In this document: piece by piece, positions 1 through 5,572 of the stretch
Layout: each line of letters opens with the position of its first letter
Numbering within the stretch: the stretch's first letter is position 1
Assembly (NCBI GenBank): GCA_029266795.1
Contig: JAQSWE010000047.1
Location: 11,734-19,656, forward strand
Direction of reading: 5' to 3'
DNA length: 7,923 nt
DNA from: Alphaproteobacteria bacterium
Lineage (GTDB): Bacteria; Pseudomonadota; Alphaproteobacteria; Micavibrionales; UBA2020
The notes under the pieces: model-generated
Database searches by the model: none
Seen by the model: the letters and a program-made list of their open reading frames with translations, nothing else
What the model was told of the DNA's origin: nothing
Made by a program: the position numbers and the translations under genes

Positions 1-1
1 G

Positions 2-292
2 GACATCCCCGCGATCCTGACCATCGACGGTGCCTATGAATACAATTCGGATGATCTGGCGCAGTGGGATGAAAACGGCGCGGGATCAACCTTCCGCAAA
101 TATTACGCGGCGCATGAGGCACGCGCGGCTGCCGCCGGCCTCGATATCGCGCGCAAGCCGAAAGTGCTCGACATCACCGCCGCCCGCGCGCTGATCGGCT
201 ATGCCCCCGCCTATAGCCTCAAAAACCTGCTGGCGGAGCTGGAAAAATACGGCGACCAGGGCCCGCCCGCGCCTTTTTCAAAGCCCCTGTAA
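2..292 (+). CDS. C-terminal end of a probable NAD(P)-dependent epimerase/dehydratase (partial)
   Basis: The frame is open from base 2 to a TAA at 290-292, giving 96 residues whose start lies left of the window. The pattern of a charged, Tyr-rich stretch (AQWDENGAGSTFRKYY), then DITAARALIGYAPAYSLKN, then a helix ending near the C-terminus resembles the tail of extended short-chain dehydrogenases. In those proteins a 'LGY.P.ysl...l' motif follows the substrate-binding part, and members use NAD(P) to epimerise, dehydrate or reduce nucleotide sugars and related substrates. The Rossmann motif and the Tyr-Lys catalytic pair are outside the window, so neither activity nor substrate can be told. The protein ends in a Pro-rich tail (GPPAPFSKPL). 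A GC hairpin 17 bases after the stop probably ends this transcript. The family call rests only on the tail. Confidence 0.55.
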   Translation, partial: DIPAILTIDGAYEYNSDDLAQWDENGAGSTFRKYYAAHEARAAAAGLDIARKPKVLDITAARALIGYAPAYSLKNLLAELEKYGDQGPPAPFSKPL

Positions 293-308
293 AAGCACCG
301 CAAACGCA

Positions 309-342
309 CGTAACCCCGCCAGGGGCAGCCGGCGGGGTTACG
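309..342. terminator. Strong GC hairpin after the dehydrogenase-like gene, possible terminator
   Basis: A perfect 12-base-pair stem (CGTAACCCCGCC, 309-320, with GGCGGGGTTACG, 331-342) encloses a 10-base loop AGGGGCAGCC. It lies 17 bases after the stop of the plus-strand gene, so it is placed to end or protect that transcript. No uridine run follows on either strand, so classical intrinsic termination is uncertain; it may act as an RNA 3' stabiliser or need Rho. The sequence from 343 to 484 holds no convincing gene or promoter. Confidence 0.5.
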
Positions 343-484
343 CTTGGTACAGCCTGCTTGATTGTGTGTGCAATGGGGAGCAAGCGGCGCAAGTGAAGAA
401 CGGCTTCAGCCGCCCTTCTGACATTGACACGGGCGGGACATCGAAATCCTGCGCGAATTTTTTCCTTTTGATCGCAAAAGCATA

Positions 485-510
485 CCCCCTCCCGGGGCAG
501 CGGGAGGGGG
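485..510 (-). terminator. Hairpin terminator of the heptad-repeat protein gene
   Basis: A perfect 10-base-pair stem (CCCCCTCCCG, 485-494, with CGGGAGGGGG, 501-510) has a 6-base loop. It lies 38 bases beyond the stop of the minus-strand gene that ends at 549. Read on the minus strand, the stem is followed by TATGCTTTT, a short imperfect uridine tract. Position and strength suggest the transcription end of that gene. Its apex carries the same GGGGCAGC octamer as the hairpin at 309-342. Confidence 0.6.
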
Positions 511-548
511 CATGACATCAGCCTGTTAATGCGTGCAGCAAATAAGGC

Positions 549-920
549 TTAGTCGTTGTCGCGTGCGTCTTCAGCTGCGTCTTTCGCATCTTCTTTCGCA
601 TCGCGGCGGTCTTCGGCGCGGTCGGCTTTGTCTTCAGCGCGATCCAGCTTGTCTTCGAGACGGTCAGCGCGGCCTTCGTCCTTTTTCGCGTCGCGGACAT
701 CTTCAGCTGCGTCTTTCGCATCTTCTTTCGCGTCGCGGGCGTCTTCCTTGCGGTCCATGCGGTCTTCAGCGCGGTCCAGTTTGTCTTCGGCGCGGTCAGC
801 CGCTCTTTCGATCTTGTGTTGCGCTTTATCGATATTGGGGTGATCGCCTTCGGCGGCGATGGCGACATGGCTGAAGCCGATAACGGCTGTTGCCGCGAGG
901 ACGGCGAGGTGCTTGTACAT
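549..920 (-). CDS. Secreted, highly charged heptad-repeat protein, probably stress-induced
   Basis: The 123-residue product starts with a signal peptide: Lys4, a hydrophobic core at about 5-21, and a likely cleavage after AIA or IAA near residue 22-23. It is therefore probably periplasmic or exported. From residue 42 to the end it is almost wholly Asp, Glu, Arg, Lys and Ala in a 7-residue repeat (DRAEDKL, DRAEDRM, DRKEDAR, DAKEDAK, DAAEDVR). After a two-residue phase slip (RA) the series repeats as DRLEDKL, DRAEDKA, DRAEDRR, DAKEDAK, DAAEDAR. The larger period is 44 residues. There are too few hydrophobic residues for a coiled-coil core, so a lone charged helix or a disordered hydrophilin-like chain is likely. 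No family is recognised. Start choice is supported by AGGAG (929-933) eight bases before the ATG. Repeat structure, secretion and the EcfG-type promoter suggest an envelope-protective role, but this is inference. Confidence 0.85.
   Translation of the reverse strand: MYKHLAVLAATAVIGFSHVAIAAEGDHPNIDKAQHKIERAADRAEDKLDRAEDRMDRKEDARDAKEDAKDAAEDVRDAKKDEGRADRLEDKLDRAEDKADRAEDRRDAKEDAKDAAEDARDND
568..731. repeat. Direct repeat of 32 bases, 132 bases apart, inside the heptad-repeat gene
   Basis: Bases 568-599 recur exactly at 700-731. The 132-base offset is 44 codons, so the copies are in frame and encode the same DAKEDAKDAAED segment twice. The identity at silent positions points to a fairly recent internal duplication or gene conversion. 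It is also a likely site for slippage and length variation between strains. Confidence 0.8.
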
Positions 921-982
921 AATGTATTCTCCTAAGTCTGTTGGTGCGGCGGACCGTCGCGGCCCTGTCCCTGCGTTTCTTC

Positions 983-1008
983 AACGCCTTTGCCTGTTAT
1001 ACGGTTCC
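983..1008 (-). promoter_or_regulatory. EcfG-type (general stress response) promoter
   Basis: On the minus strand GGAAC (1008-1004) is followed after exactly 17 bases by CGTT (986-983). This matches the consensus GGAAC-N16/17-CGTT known for the alphaproteobacterial general-stress sigma factors (EcfG, SigT, RpoE2). It lies in the intergenic region upstream of the heptad-repeat gene; transcription would start near 975 and give a leader of about 55 bases with a good Shine-Dalgarno. A TATAAC lies inside the spacer, but I could not pair it with a sigma-70 -35 element. Confidence 0.65.
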
Positions 1009-1069
1009 CCGCCATGAACCCTGCGGCGTAAACCAAATAAAAAAAGTGATGTTTTTCCGGCGCTTAGGG

Positions 1070-1426
1070 TCAGAGCAATCGCGCGCCATTCGGCACTTTA
1101 TGATCGGGGGAGACGAGGATCACATTCCCTTCCGCATCATCCACGCCGGTGGTCAGGAATTCCGACATGAACGGCCCGACCTGCTTCACCGGAAAATTGA
1201 TGACGCAGAGCACCTGCCGCCCGATCAGTTCATCGAGGCTGTATTTTTTTGTGATCTGTGACGACGACTGCTTGATGCCGATTTCCGGCCCGAAATCGAC
1301 CCAGAGTTTATAGGCGGGCTTGCGCGCTTCCTTGAATTCTTCCGCGCGCACAATGGTGCCGAAATGCAGGCCGACCTTCATGAAGTCGTCCCAGGCAATC
1401 GTGGCAGCCGGTTTTTGTTCGGTCAT
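1070..1426 (-). CDS. csaA: CsaA-like chaperone / tRNA-binding domain protein
   Basis: The 118-residue product covers the whole single-domain CsaA family: an OB-fold tRNA-binding domain that acts as a dimer. In Bacillus, CsaA is described as a secretion-related chaperone that binds SecA and preproteins; related domains sit in methionyl-tRNA synthetases and bind tRNA. Family hallmarks visible are the FGTIVRAEEFKEARKPAYKL block (residues 22-41), DFGPEIGIKQSSSQIT (about 44-59), the LIGRQVLCVINFP block and GPFMSEFL, and the C-terminal VPNGARL. The start codon overlaps the stop of the sensor kinase (ATGA at 1423-1426), so it is probably the last gene of a kinase-csaA transcript and translated by coupling; only a weak GGTG precedes it. 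No clear terminator follows. Identification is strong, while the role in this organism, and why it is joined to a kinase, is unknown. Confidence 0.92.
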   Translation of the reverse strand: MTEQKPAATIAWDDFMKVGLHFGTIVRAEEFKEARKPAYKLWVDFGPEIGIKQSSSQITKKYSLDELIGRQVLCVINFPVKQVGPFMSEFLTTGVDDAEGNVILVSPDHKVPNGARLL

Positions 1427-3753
1427 TTCATCACCGTGAAATAGAAAACGCTGCCGGTGCCGGGAACGGATTCAACCCAGATACGGCCGCCGTGATTGTC
1501 GACGATTTTTTTGCACACCGCAAGGCCGAGGCCGGTGCCGTTATATTCCTGATAGCTGTGCAGGCGCTTGAACGGCTCGAAAATCTTCTCGAGATTGCCG
1601 GGCTCGATGCCGATGCCGTTATCGCCGACGGAGAACAGGTAATGGTCGCCCTTGTCTTCCGCAGCGACGCGTACATGCGGCACTTTTCCGGCGGCTTGGT
1701 ACTTGATGGCGTTATTGATCAGGTTCTGCAGCAGGCTCATGAACTGCACGGGATATGCCTGCAAAACCGGCAGCGTAGTATAGGTCACTTCCGCGCTGTG
1801 CTCCTCGATCGTGACCTTCAGGTTGTCCAGCACATATTGCATCAGTTGGTTGACATCGGCCTTTTCGCGCGCGCGCGCGCCCTGCCCCACGCGGGCATAT
1901 TCCAGCAGGTCGGACACCATCGCCTGCAAACGCTTCGCGCTGTCGGTGATGATCGTCAGGTATTTCTGGCCTGCGGGGTCGAGCTTCGATTCATATTGAT
2001 GCCACAAGAGGCTGGAGAAGTTGGCGACCGCGCGGATCGGTTCCTGCATGTCGTGCGACACGACATAAGCAAATCTTTCAAGCTCCGCGTTTGATTGCGT
2101 CAGCTTGTCGATGACTTGCGCCAAATTCGCCTCGCGCTCCTTCAGCTCGGCGGTGCGCATCTCGACCATACGCTCGACCGTTTCGCTACGGCGCCCCAGC
2201 GTCACCAGCAACAGCCCGAACAGGCCGGTGAAGACGAGGCCGGAGACGAGGATGATGAAAGGCTCGTTGCTGGACGCCTTGCGCTCGAAGGCGGGCGTGC
2301 TGCGCCAGACGAAAGTCCATTTGCGCTGCTTGACGTCGATTTCCTTGCTCAGCATGAAGGCGGCTTTGGGGCGGATATCGCCGGTGGCATAGATCAGTGT
2401 GTCGGGGTTCACTTCGGTGCTGTCATAGACCGCAAGGTCGAAATCCGCACCCTGCCCGACCGACAGGCCGGTCATGAAGTTTTCGCTGTTGAACGGCGCG
2501 CTGATCCAGCCGATGAGTGCGGCCCGGCGTTCTTTCTCCGTCACCGGGGCTATGCCCGCCCGATAAAAGGGCAGCAGCAGCACAAAGCCCGGGGTTTTCT
2601 TATCGTCCTGCACCAGCATCACCCGGGGCGTGATCGCGGCCTCGCCGGTATCGGCGGCCCTCCACGAGGCGAGGCGGCGGCCTTCATGCGTCGCCACATT
2701 CATGCCGAGCGCGCGGCCGTTGCGGGATTCGGGCTCCATGTATTTCACGATCATGAATTCCTCGCCGCCCTCCGGGTGGATCGTGAAATCCGGCGCGCCG
2801 TCCGCACGCGCCCGCGCGACGAAATCATCGAGCGCTTCGGGCTGCACATAGGCGGTGAAGCCGATGCCGCGCACGCCCGGGAACCTTTCATGCACTTTCA
2901 ACGCATCGGCGAAGGCGCGCCATTCGCTGCGGGTGACGTCGGCGGAGCCCGAAAACAGACCGATGCCGCTGAGCAGGGTCTGCTCGAAGCTGTCGAGGCG
3001 GTAATCAAACGCGCGCTCGTTTTCCAGCACTGTGTTCGCGAACTGCGTGCGCGCCTTGTCAAGCGTATGATAGGTCAGCTGTTTCCACGCGACCAGCGTC
3101 ACCACCAGCGGGATAATCAGCGACGCGAAGGCGACCGTCGGGAACATGCCTTGCGTCGCGCCGCGTGAAAAAATGCGCGGCAGCGTGCCGGAGAAAACAA
3201 GGAACAGCGGCATGAAGATAATCGCGCCCAGCATATCGCCGCACCACCAGACACGCCAGTTGTCGAGCGCATGCCCCTCCGGTATCACGCCGGCATAGCT
3301 GAGCGACACAACGCCGAAAGTGGATGAAATGACTGAGGCGATAGGACCGATCAGTACCAGCAGGCGTACGACGTCACGCGGCCGCTCCACGGATATCGGC
3401 AGCCCTGCAAACCGCTTGACCAGCACATAGCCCACAATAGCCTGCAGCGTGGCACCTATGCCCACGCCGAGCGCGGGCAATATTCTCACGCTGTCAAAAT
3501 CGGTACCAGTCCAGGCGGCATCCAGCAAAAATGAATTGAGCAGGAAACTGGCGATGAGGATGCCCGGCCACAGGCCCGGGCCATAGGCCACCAGCATGCC
3601 AAGCGCGATGCCCGCCGAGGGCCAGAGCAGCGAGGCATAGGTGGAAATCGCCGCCAGCTCCATGGCGGGCTTGCCAAAAGCATAATACAGCGTGGCCAGC
3701 AGAAGCATTTTGCCGGAATATTCCAAGAACAGGGATTTTCGGCGGTGGTGCAT
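1423..3753 (-). CDS. Membrane sensor histidine kinase, MASE1-CHASE-HisKA-HATPase
   Basis: The 776-residue protein begins with a multi-pass MASE1 sensor region (about 12-222) with its typical LWPSAGIALG (43-52) and WWCGDMLGAIIFMP (169-182). A probably periplasmic CHASE domain follows (about 230-485), then a last membrane helix (about 498-518). CHASE domains usually bind small extracellular ligands; the ligand here is unknown. A coiled-coil linker (522-560) leads to HisKA with FAYVVSHDMQEPIR, phospho-acceptor His567. The H-box is of the type seen in phytochrome-like kinases that pair with small free receivers. The ATPase domain is intact: N-box NLINNAIKY (677-685), DNGIGI (711-716), FEPF (725-728) and GTGLGL (739-744). 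No receiver domain is attached, so phosphate must go to a separate protein, most simply the divergent receiver at 3820. AAGGA seven bases before the ATG supports the start. I found no convincing promoter for it in the 66-base gap. Confidence 0.93.
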   Translation of the reverse strand: MHHRRKSLFLEYSGKMLLLATLYYAFGKPAMELAAISTYASLLWPSAGIALGMLVAYGPGLWPGILIASFLLNSFLLDAAWTGTDFDSVRILPALGVGIGATLQAIVGYVLVKRFAGLPISVERPRDVVRLLVLIGPIASVISSTFGVVSLSYAGVIPEGHALDNWRVWWCGDMLGAIIFMPLFLVFSGTLPRIFSRGATQGMFPTVAFASLIIPLVVTLVAWKQLTYHTLDKARTQFANTVLENERAFDYRLDSFEQTLLSGIGLFSGSADVTRSEWRAFADALKVHERFPGVRGIGFTAYVQPEALDDFVARARADGAPDFTIHPEGGEEFMIVKYMEPESRNGRALGMNVATHEGRRLASWRAADTGEAAITPRVMLVQDDKKTPGFVLLLPFYRAGIAPVTEKERRAALIGWISAPFNSENFMTGLSVGQGADFDLAVYDSTEVNPDTLIYATGDIRPKAAFMLSKEIDVKQRKWTFVWRSTPAFERKASSNEPFIILVSGLVFTGLFGLLLVTLGRRSETVERMVEMRTAELKEREANLAQVIDKLTQSNAELERFAYVVSHDMQEPIRAVANFSSLLWHQYESKLDPAGQKYLTIITDSAKRLQAMVSDLLEYARVGQGARAREKADVNQLMQYVLDNLKVTIEEHSAEVTYTTLPVLQAYPVQFMSLLQNLINNAIKYQAAGKVPHVRVAAEDKGDHYLFSVGDNGIGIEPGNLEKIFEPFKRLHSYQEYNGTGLGLAVCKKIVDNHGGRIWVESVPGTGSVFYFTVMK

Positions 3754-3784
3754 GTTTGCTTCCTTACAGGCTTACTTTAACGCC

Positions 3785-3813
3785 TAAACACGCAAATGGG
3801 AATATGCTAGAAT
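3785..3813 (+). promoter_or_regulatory. Extended -10 promoter of the receiver operon, possibly leaderless
   Basis: TAAACA (3785-3790) and TAGAAT (3808-3813) are 17 bases apart, and TGC precedes the -10, making an extended -10 element. The expected start of transcription, seven bases past the -10, is base 3820, the A of the ATG. No Shine-Dalgarno is visible before that codon. The element lies in the gap shared with the divergent kinase gene. Confidence 0.5.
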
Positions 3814-3819
3814 GCCTTC

Positions 3820-4272
3820 ATGACCGTGCCGATGCCATCCCCCAACAGCGAGCCCCTCCATATCCTCTATGCCGAGGATCAGGAGGCCGATGCGCTGTTC
3901 ATGGAGCAGGCCTTCCTGACCGCCCGCGCCCAGGTCGTGATGCATTTTGTAACCGACGGGCAGGCCGTGGTGGAATATCTGGCGCGCGAGCCGCGCCTGC
4001 CGGACCTGATCTTCCTCGACATCAACATGATGCGCAAGAACGGGCCGCAGACGCTTGAGGAAATCCGCGCGAATGAAGGCTGGCGGCATATCCCGGTTAT
4101 CATGCTCTCCGGCTCCGCGCTCGACCGCGATGTGCTGGGCTGCTACACCCGCCATGCGAATGCCTATGTGCAAAAGCCGCTCACCTTTCCGGAAATGATG
4201 GGTTTCGTGCAGGCGATCGAAAATTTCTGGGTGTTCCAGGCCTTGCTGCCGCAGGATGCCAGTTCATCATGA
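3820..4272 (+). CDS. Single-domain response regulator (CheY/Rcp1-like receiver)
   Basis: The 150-residue product is one receiver domain with no output domain. All phosphotransfer residues are present: acidic pair Glu19-Asp20 (ILYAEDQEAD), phospho-acceptor Asp67 (LIFLDINMM), Ser97 (IMLSGSA) and Lys119-Pro120 (AYVQKPL). The long loop after the first helix and the C-terminal IENFWVFQALLP resemble Rcp1-type receivers, which serve phytochrome-class kinases. It is divergent from, and only 66 bases from, the MASE1-CHASE kinase, its likely phosphodonor (inference). It heads a tight three-gene operon with a degenerate receiver and an Hpt protein. The ATG at 3820 is chosen as the first in frame, though Met5 (3832) is also possible. 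Neither has a Shine-Dalgarno, and the promoter position predicts a leaderless message. Confidence 0.92.
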   Translation: MTVPMPSPNSEPLHILYAEDQEADALFMEQAFLTARAQVVMHFVTDGQAVVEYLAREPRLPDLIFLDINMMRKNGPQTLEEIRANEGWRHIPVIMLSGSALDRDVLGCYTRHANAYVQKPLTFPEMMGFVQAIENFWVFQALLPQDASSS

Positions 4273-4718
4273 CAGCCCTGAAAATCCCAAGCCCGCGCGC
4301 GCCCGTTAATATCCTGATCGCCCACCCGGACGAGGATGTGATGCTGCGCCTGCAGCTTGCGCTCCGCGCCATCACGACGCCCGCCGCGCTGTATCATGTG
4401 AAGGATGAAACCAGCCTGTTTTCATTTTTGCGCAAGGCGTCGCCGTATGAAACAGCGCAGCGCCCCGACATGATTTTGCTGGGCTGCGCGCTGATGGCCG
4501 CGCTCGACCGCCTGAAATCGGACAACCCGTTTTCCCCCATCCCCGTGATCGTCATGGCGACCGACATTACGCGCGACCAGTCGCGGCAGGCGCATGCGCG
4601 CCACGCGAATGCCTGCATGCGCATCCCGTCCGACACGCCGGGGATGCGGAGTTTCGCCGCCGCGCTCGACGGGTTCTGGTTCCGCACCGCCCGCCTGCCC
4701 GTCAACCCCGACGTCTGA
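4269..4718 (+). CDS. Degenerate (pseudo-) receiver, paralogue of the upstream response regulator
   Basis: The 149-residue product aligns over its whole length with the preceding receiver: NILIAHPDED with HILYAEDQEA, RPDMILLGCAL with LPDLIFLDINM, IPVIVMATD with IPVIMLSGS, RHANACMRIP with RHANAYVQKP, and a shared FW near the end. Each site needed for phosphorylation is changed: the Glu-Asp pair is His19-Pro20, the phospho-acceptor is Gly72, the Ser is Ala97, and the Lys before Pro is Ile119. The fold seems kept, since the hydrophobic strands are intact and there is no stop or frameshift. It is therefore probably a functioning protein that cannot be phosphorylated in the normal way, perhaps a binding partner, decoy or allosteric subunit. 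Its ATG overlaps the previous stop (ATGA, 4269-4272) and the Hpt gene starts one base after its own stop, implying coupled synthesis. It probably arose by tandem duplication. Confidence 0.85.
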   Translation: MTALKIPSPRAPVNILIAHPDEDVMLRLQLALRAITTPAALYHVKDETSLFSFLRKASPYETAQRPDMILLGCALMAALDRLKSDNPFSPIPVIVMATDITRDQSRQAHARHANACMRIPSDTPGMRSFAAALDGFWFRTARLPVNPDV

Positions 4719-4719
4719 C

Positions 4720-5061
4720 ATGACCGACATCATCTCATGGTCGAGCATCGAGGGGCTGGAAAAAGCGATGGGCGTGCCCGCCGCCCATGCCTTCGCGAAA
4801 CGCCTGCTGGGTTTCCTCGAGGTCAAGGTCGCGGAAATTCCGGCGGCCTTTGACGGCGGTGACGTCGATGCAATCCGCAGTTGCGTCCACAAGCTTGCCT
4901 CGAACGCGGCGGCGCTTGGCGCATTGCAGCTGTCGGCGGCGGCGCGGGACATCGAAGCCTTGTGCCATGCCGGAAAAACAGCCGAAGCGGCGGCGCGAAA
5001 AGATGCGCTTTCGGATCTTGCCGCGCAATCGCTTGAAATTCTGCGCGCGAAGCTGCCATAA
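4720..5061 (+). CDS. Stand-alone Hpt (histidine phosphotransfer) protein
   Basis: The 113-residue product is a single Hpt domain, a four-helix bundle that passes phosphate between receivers. The signature is SCVHKLASNAAALGALQL (residues 54-71), matching the Hpt pattern His-x-Leu-(Lys/Ala)-(Gly/Ser)-x-Ala-x-x-Leu-Gly, with His57 as the phosphorylated residue. It has no kinase domain and relies on others for phosphate. The frame is open further upstream to 4594, but the ATG at 4720 is preferred: it lies one base after the TGA of the pseudo-receiver, leaves the Hpt fold complete, and the upstream extension (rich in Arg, Pro, Ser) only shadows the other frame. No Shine-Dalgarno is seen, so reinitiation after the preceding gene is likely. 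Partners are probably the receivers at 3820 and 5132 (inference). Confidence 0.88.
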   Translation: MTDIISWSSIEGLEKAMGVPAAHAFAKRLLGFLEVKVAEIPAAFDGGDVDAIRSCVHKLASNAAALGALQLSAAARDIEALCHAGKTAEAAARKDALSDLAAQSLEILRAKLP

Positions 5062-5071
5062 CCACGGGTCA

Positions 5072-5096
5072 CCGACGGGTTTTACATTTCCGTCGG
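5072..5096. repeat. Inverted repeat around the -35 of the second receiver gene
   Basis: CCGACGG (5072-5078) and CCGTCGG (5090-5096) form a perfect 7-base inverted repeat with an 11-base centre. The centre contains the -35 hexamer TTTACA, and the right arm lies in the promoter spacer. It begins 11 bases after the Hpt stop, so it may be an operator, a hairpin ending the upstream operon, or both. No uridine tract follows directly. Confidence 0.5.
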
Positions 5097-5108
5097 CCTT
5101 GCTATAAT
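5081..5108 (+). promoter_or_regulatory. Sigma-70-type promoter of the second receiver gene
   Basis: TTTACA (5081-5086) and a perfect TATAAT (5103-5108) are 16 bases apart, and TGC before the -10 makes it an extended -10. Transcription should start near A5115. This leaves a 17-base leader carrying AAGGG (5119-5123) eight bases before the ATG. It is the best match to a housekeeping promoter in the window and makes this gene at least partly independent of the upstream operon. Confidence 0.75.
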
Positions 5109-5131
5109 GGCGGCAAGCAAGGGTATTTCAC

Positions 5132-5572
5132 ATGACCAATCCATCCGCCAAGACCGTCGACAGCATCCTCCATATCGTCCTGATCGAAGACCAGGATGTG
5201 GACAAAATCATGATCGAGCAGGCGTTCTCGATGCTGGAGCAGCCCGTCATCCTGCATATCTACAGCGACGGCGACGAGGCCCTGAAGGAAATCCGCACCA
5301 GCGCGCAGGTGCTGAAGCCCGACCTCATCATCACCGACCTGCGCATGCCGAACAAGGCCGGGCAGGACTTCATCCGGGAGATCAAGGAAATCGACGGCCT
5401 CGACGAAGTGCCGGTCGCCGTGCTGTCAGGCTTCACCGAGGAATTCGTGAAGATGGAACCCATGCTGCGCCACGAAGTGGTCGCGCTGATGGGCAAGCAG
5501 GAACTCTATTCGGATTTCCCCAAGTTTCTGGGAGAGATCAAGCGCCTCTGCGCGCAGATCAAGCCGCACTAA
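5132..5572 (+). CDS. Single-domain response regulator (second receiver)
   Basis: The 146-residue product is one receiver domain without an output domain. The acidic pair is Glu19-Asp20 (IVLIEDQDVD), the phospho-acceptor Asp69 (LIITDLRMP), the switch residue Ser99 (VAVLSGFT) and the conserved lysine Lys122. The lysine is followed by Gln instead of the usual Pro, which is mildly unusual. The acidic surface and the spacing from the first motif to the aspartate resemble the receiver at 3820, suggesting an older common origin. Start is set by AAGGG (5119-5123) and by a good promoter just upstream. Possible phosphodonors are the free Hpt, the membrane kinase and the CheA-like kinase; the sequence does not decide. 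Its stop overlaps by three bases the stop codon of the convergent gene on the other strand. Confidence 0.92.
   Translation: MTNPSAKTVDSILHIVLIEDQDVDKIMIEQAFSMLEQPVILHIYSDGDEALKEIRTSAQVLKPDLIITDLRMPNKAGQDFIREIKEIDGLDEVPVAVLSGFTEEFVKMEPMLRHEVVALMGKQELYSDFPKFLGEIKRLCAQIKPH

Noticed and set aside
424..429. TTGACA, a perfect -35 hexamer, on the plus strand
   Set aside because: No -10 element lies 16 to 18 bases downstream and no gene follows on that strand.
201..518. Overlapping open frames on both strands between the dehydrogenase-like gene and 518
   Set aside because: They run through the two hairpins and into the end of the real gene, with no ribosome site or motif.
518..874. Alternative-frame and antisense open frames over the heptad-repeat gene
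   Set aside because: Their repeats follow from the 21-base DNA periodicity; only the frame 549-920 has a signal peptide, Shine-Dalgarno and promoter.
1036..1056. A-run and T-run after csaA as an intrinsic terminator
   Set aside because: The possible stem is only A-T pairs (AAAAA with TTTTT) around a 6-base loop, too weak to claim, although the minus-strand T7 tract could still help termination.
1866..1880. Alternating CG run of 15 bases, a possible Z-DNA segment
   Set aside because: It encodes the Ala-Arg-Ala-Arg part of the kinase linker and is explained by codon use in a GC-rich gene.
2095..3168. Long plus-strand open frame opposite the CHASE kinase (357 residues)
   Set aside because: It is antisense to a gene with clear domains, is His/Arg/Gln-rich without any recognisable motif, and such frames are common opposite GC-rich genes. 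The frame at 1492-2094 is rejected for the same reason.
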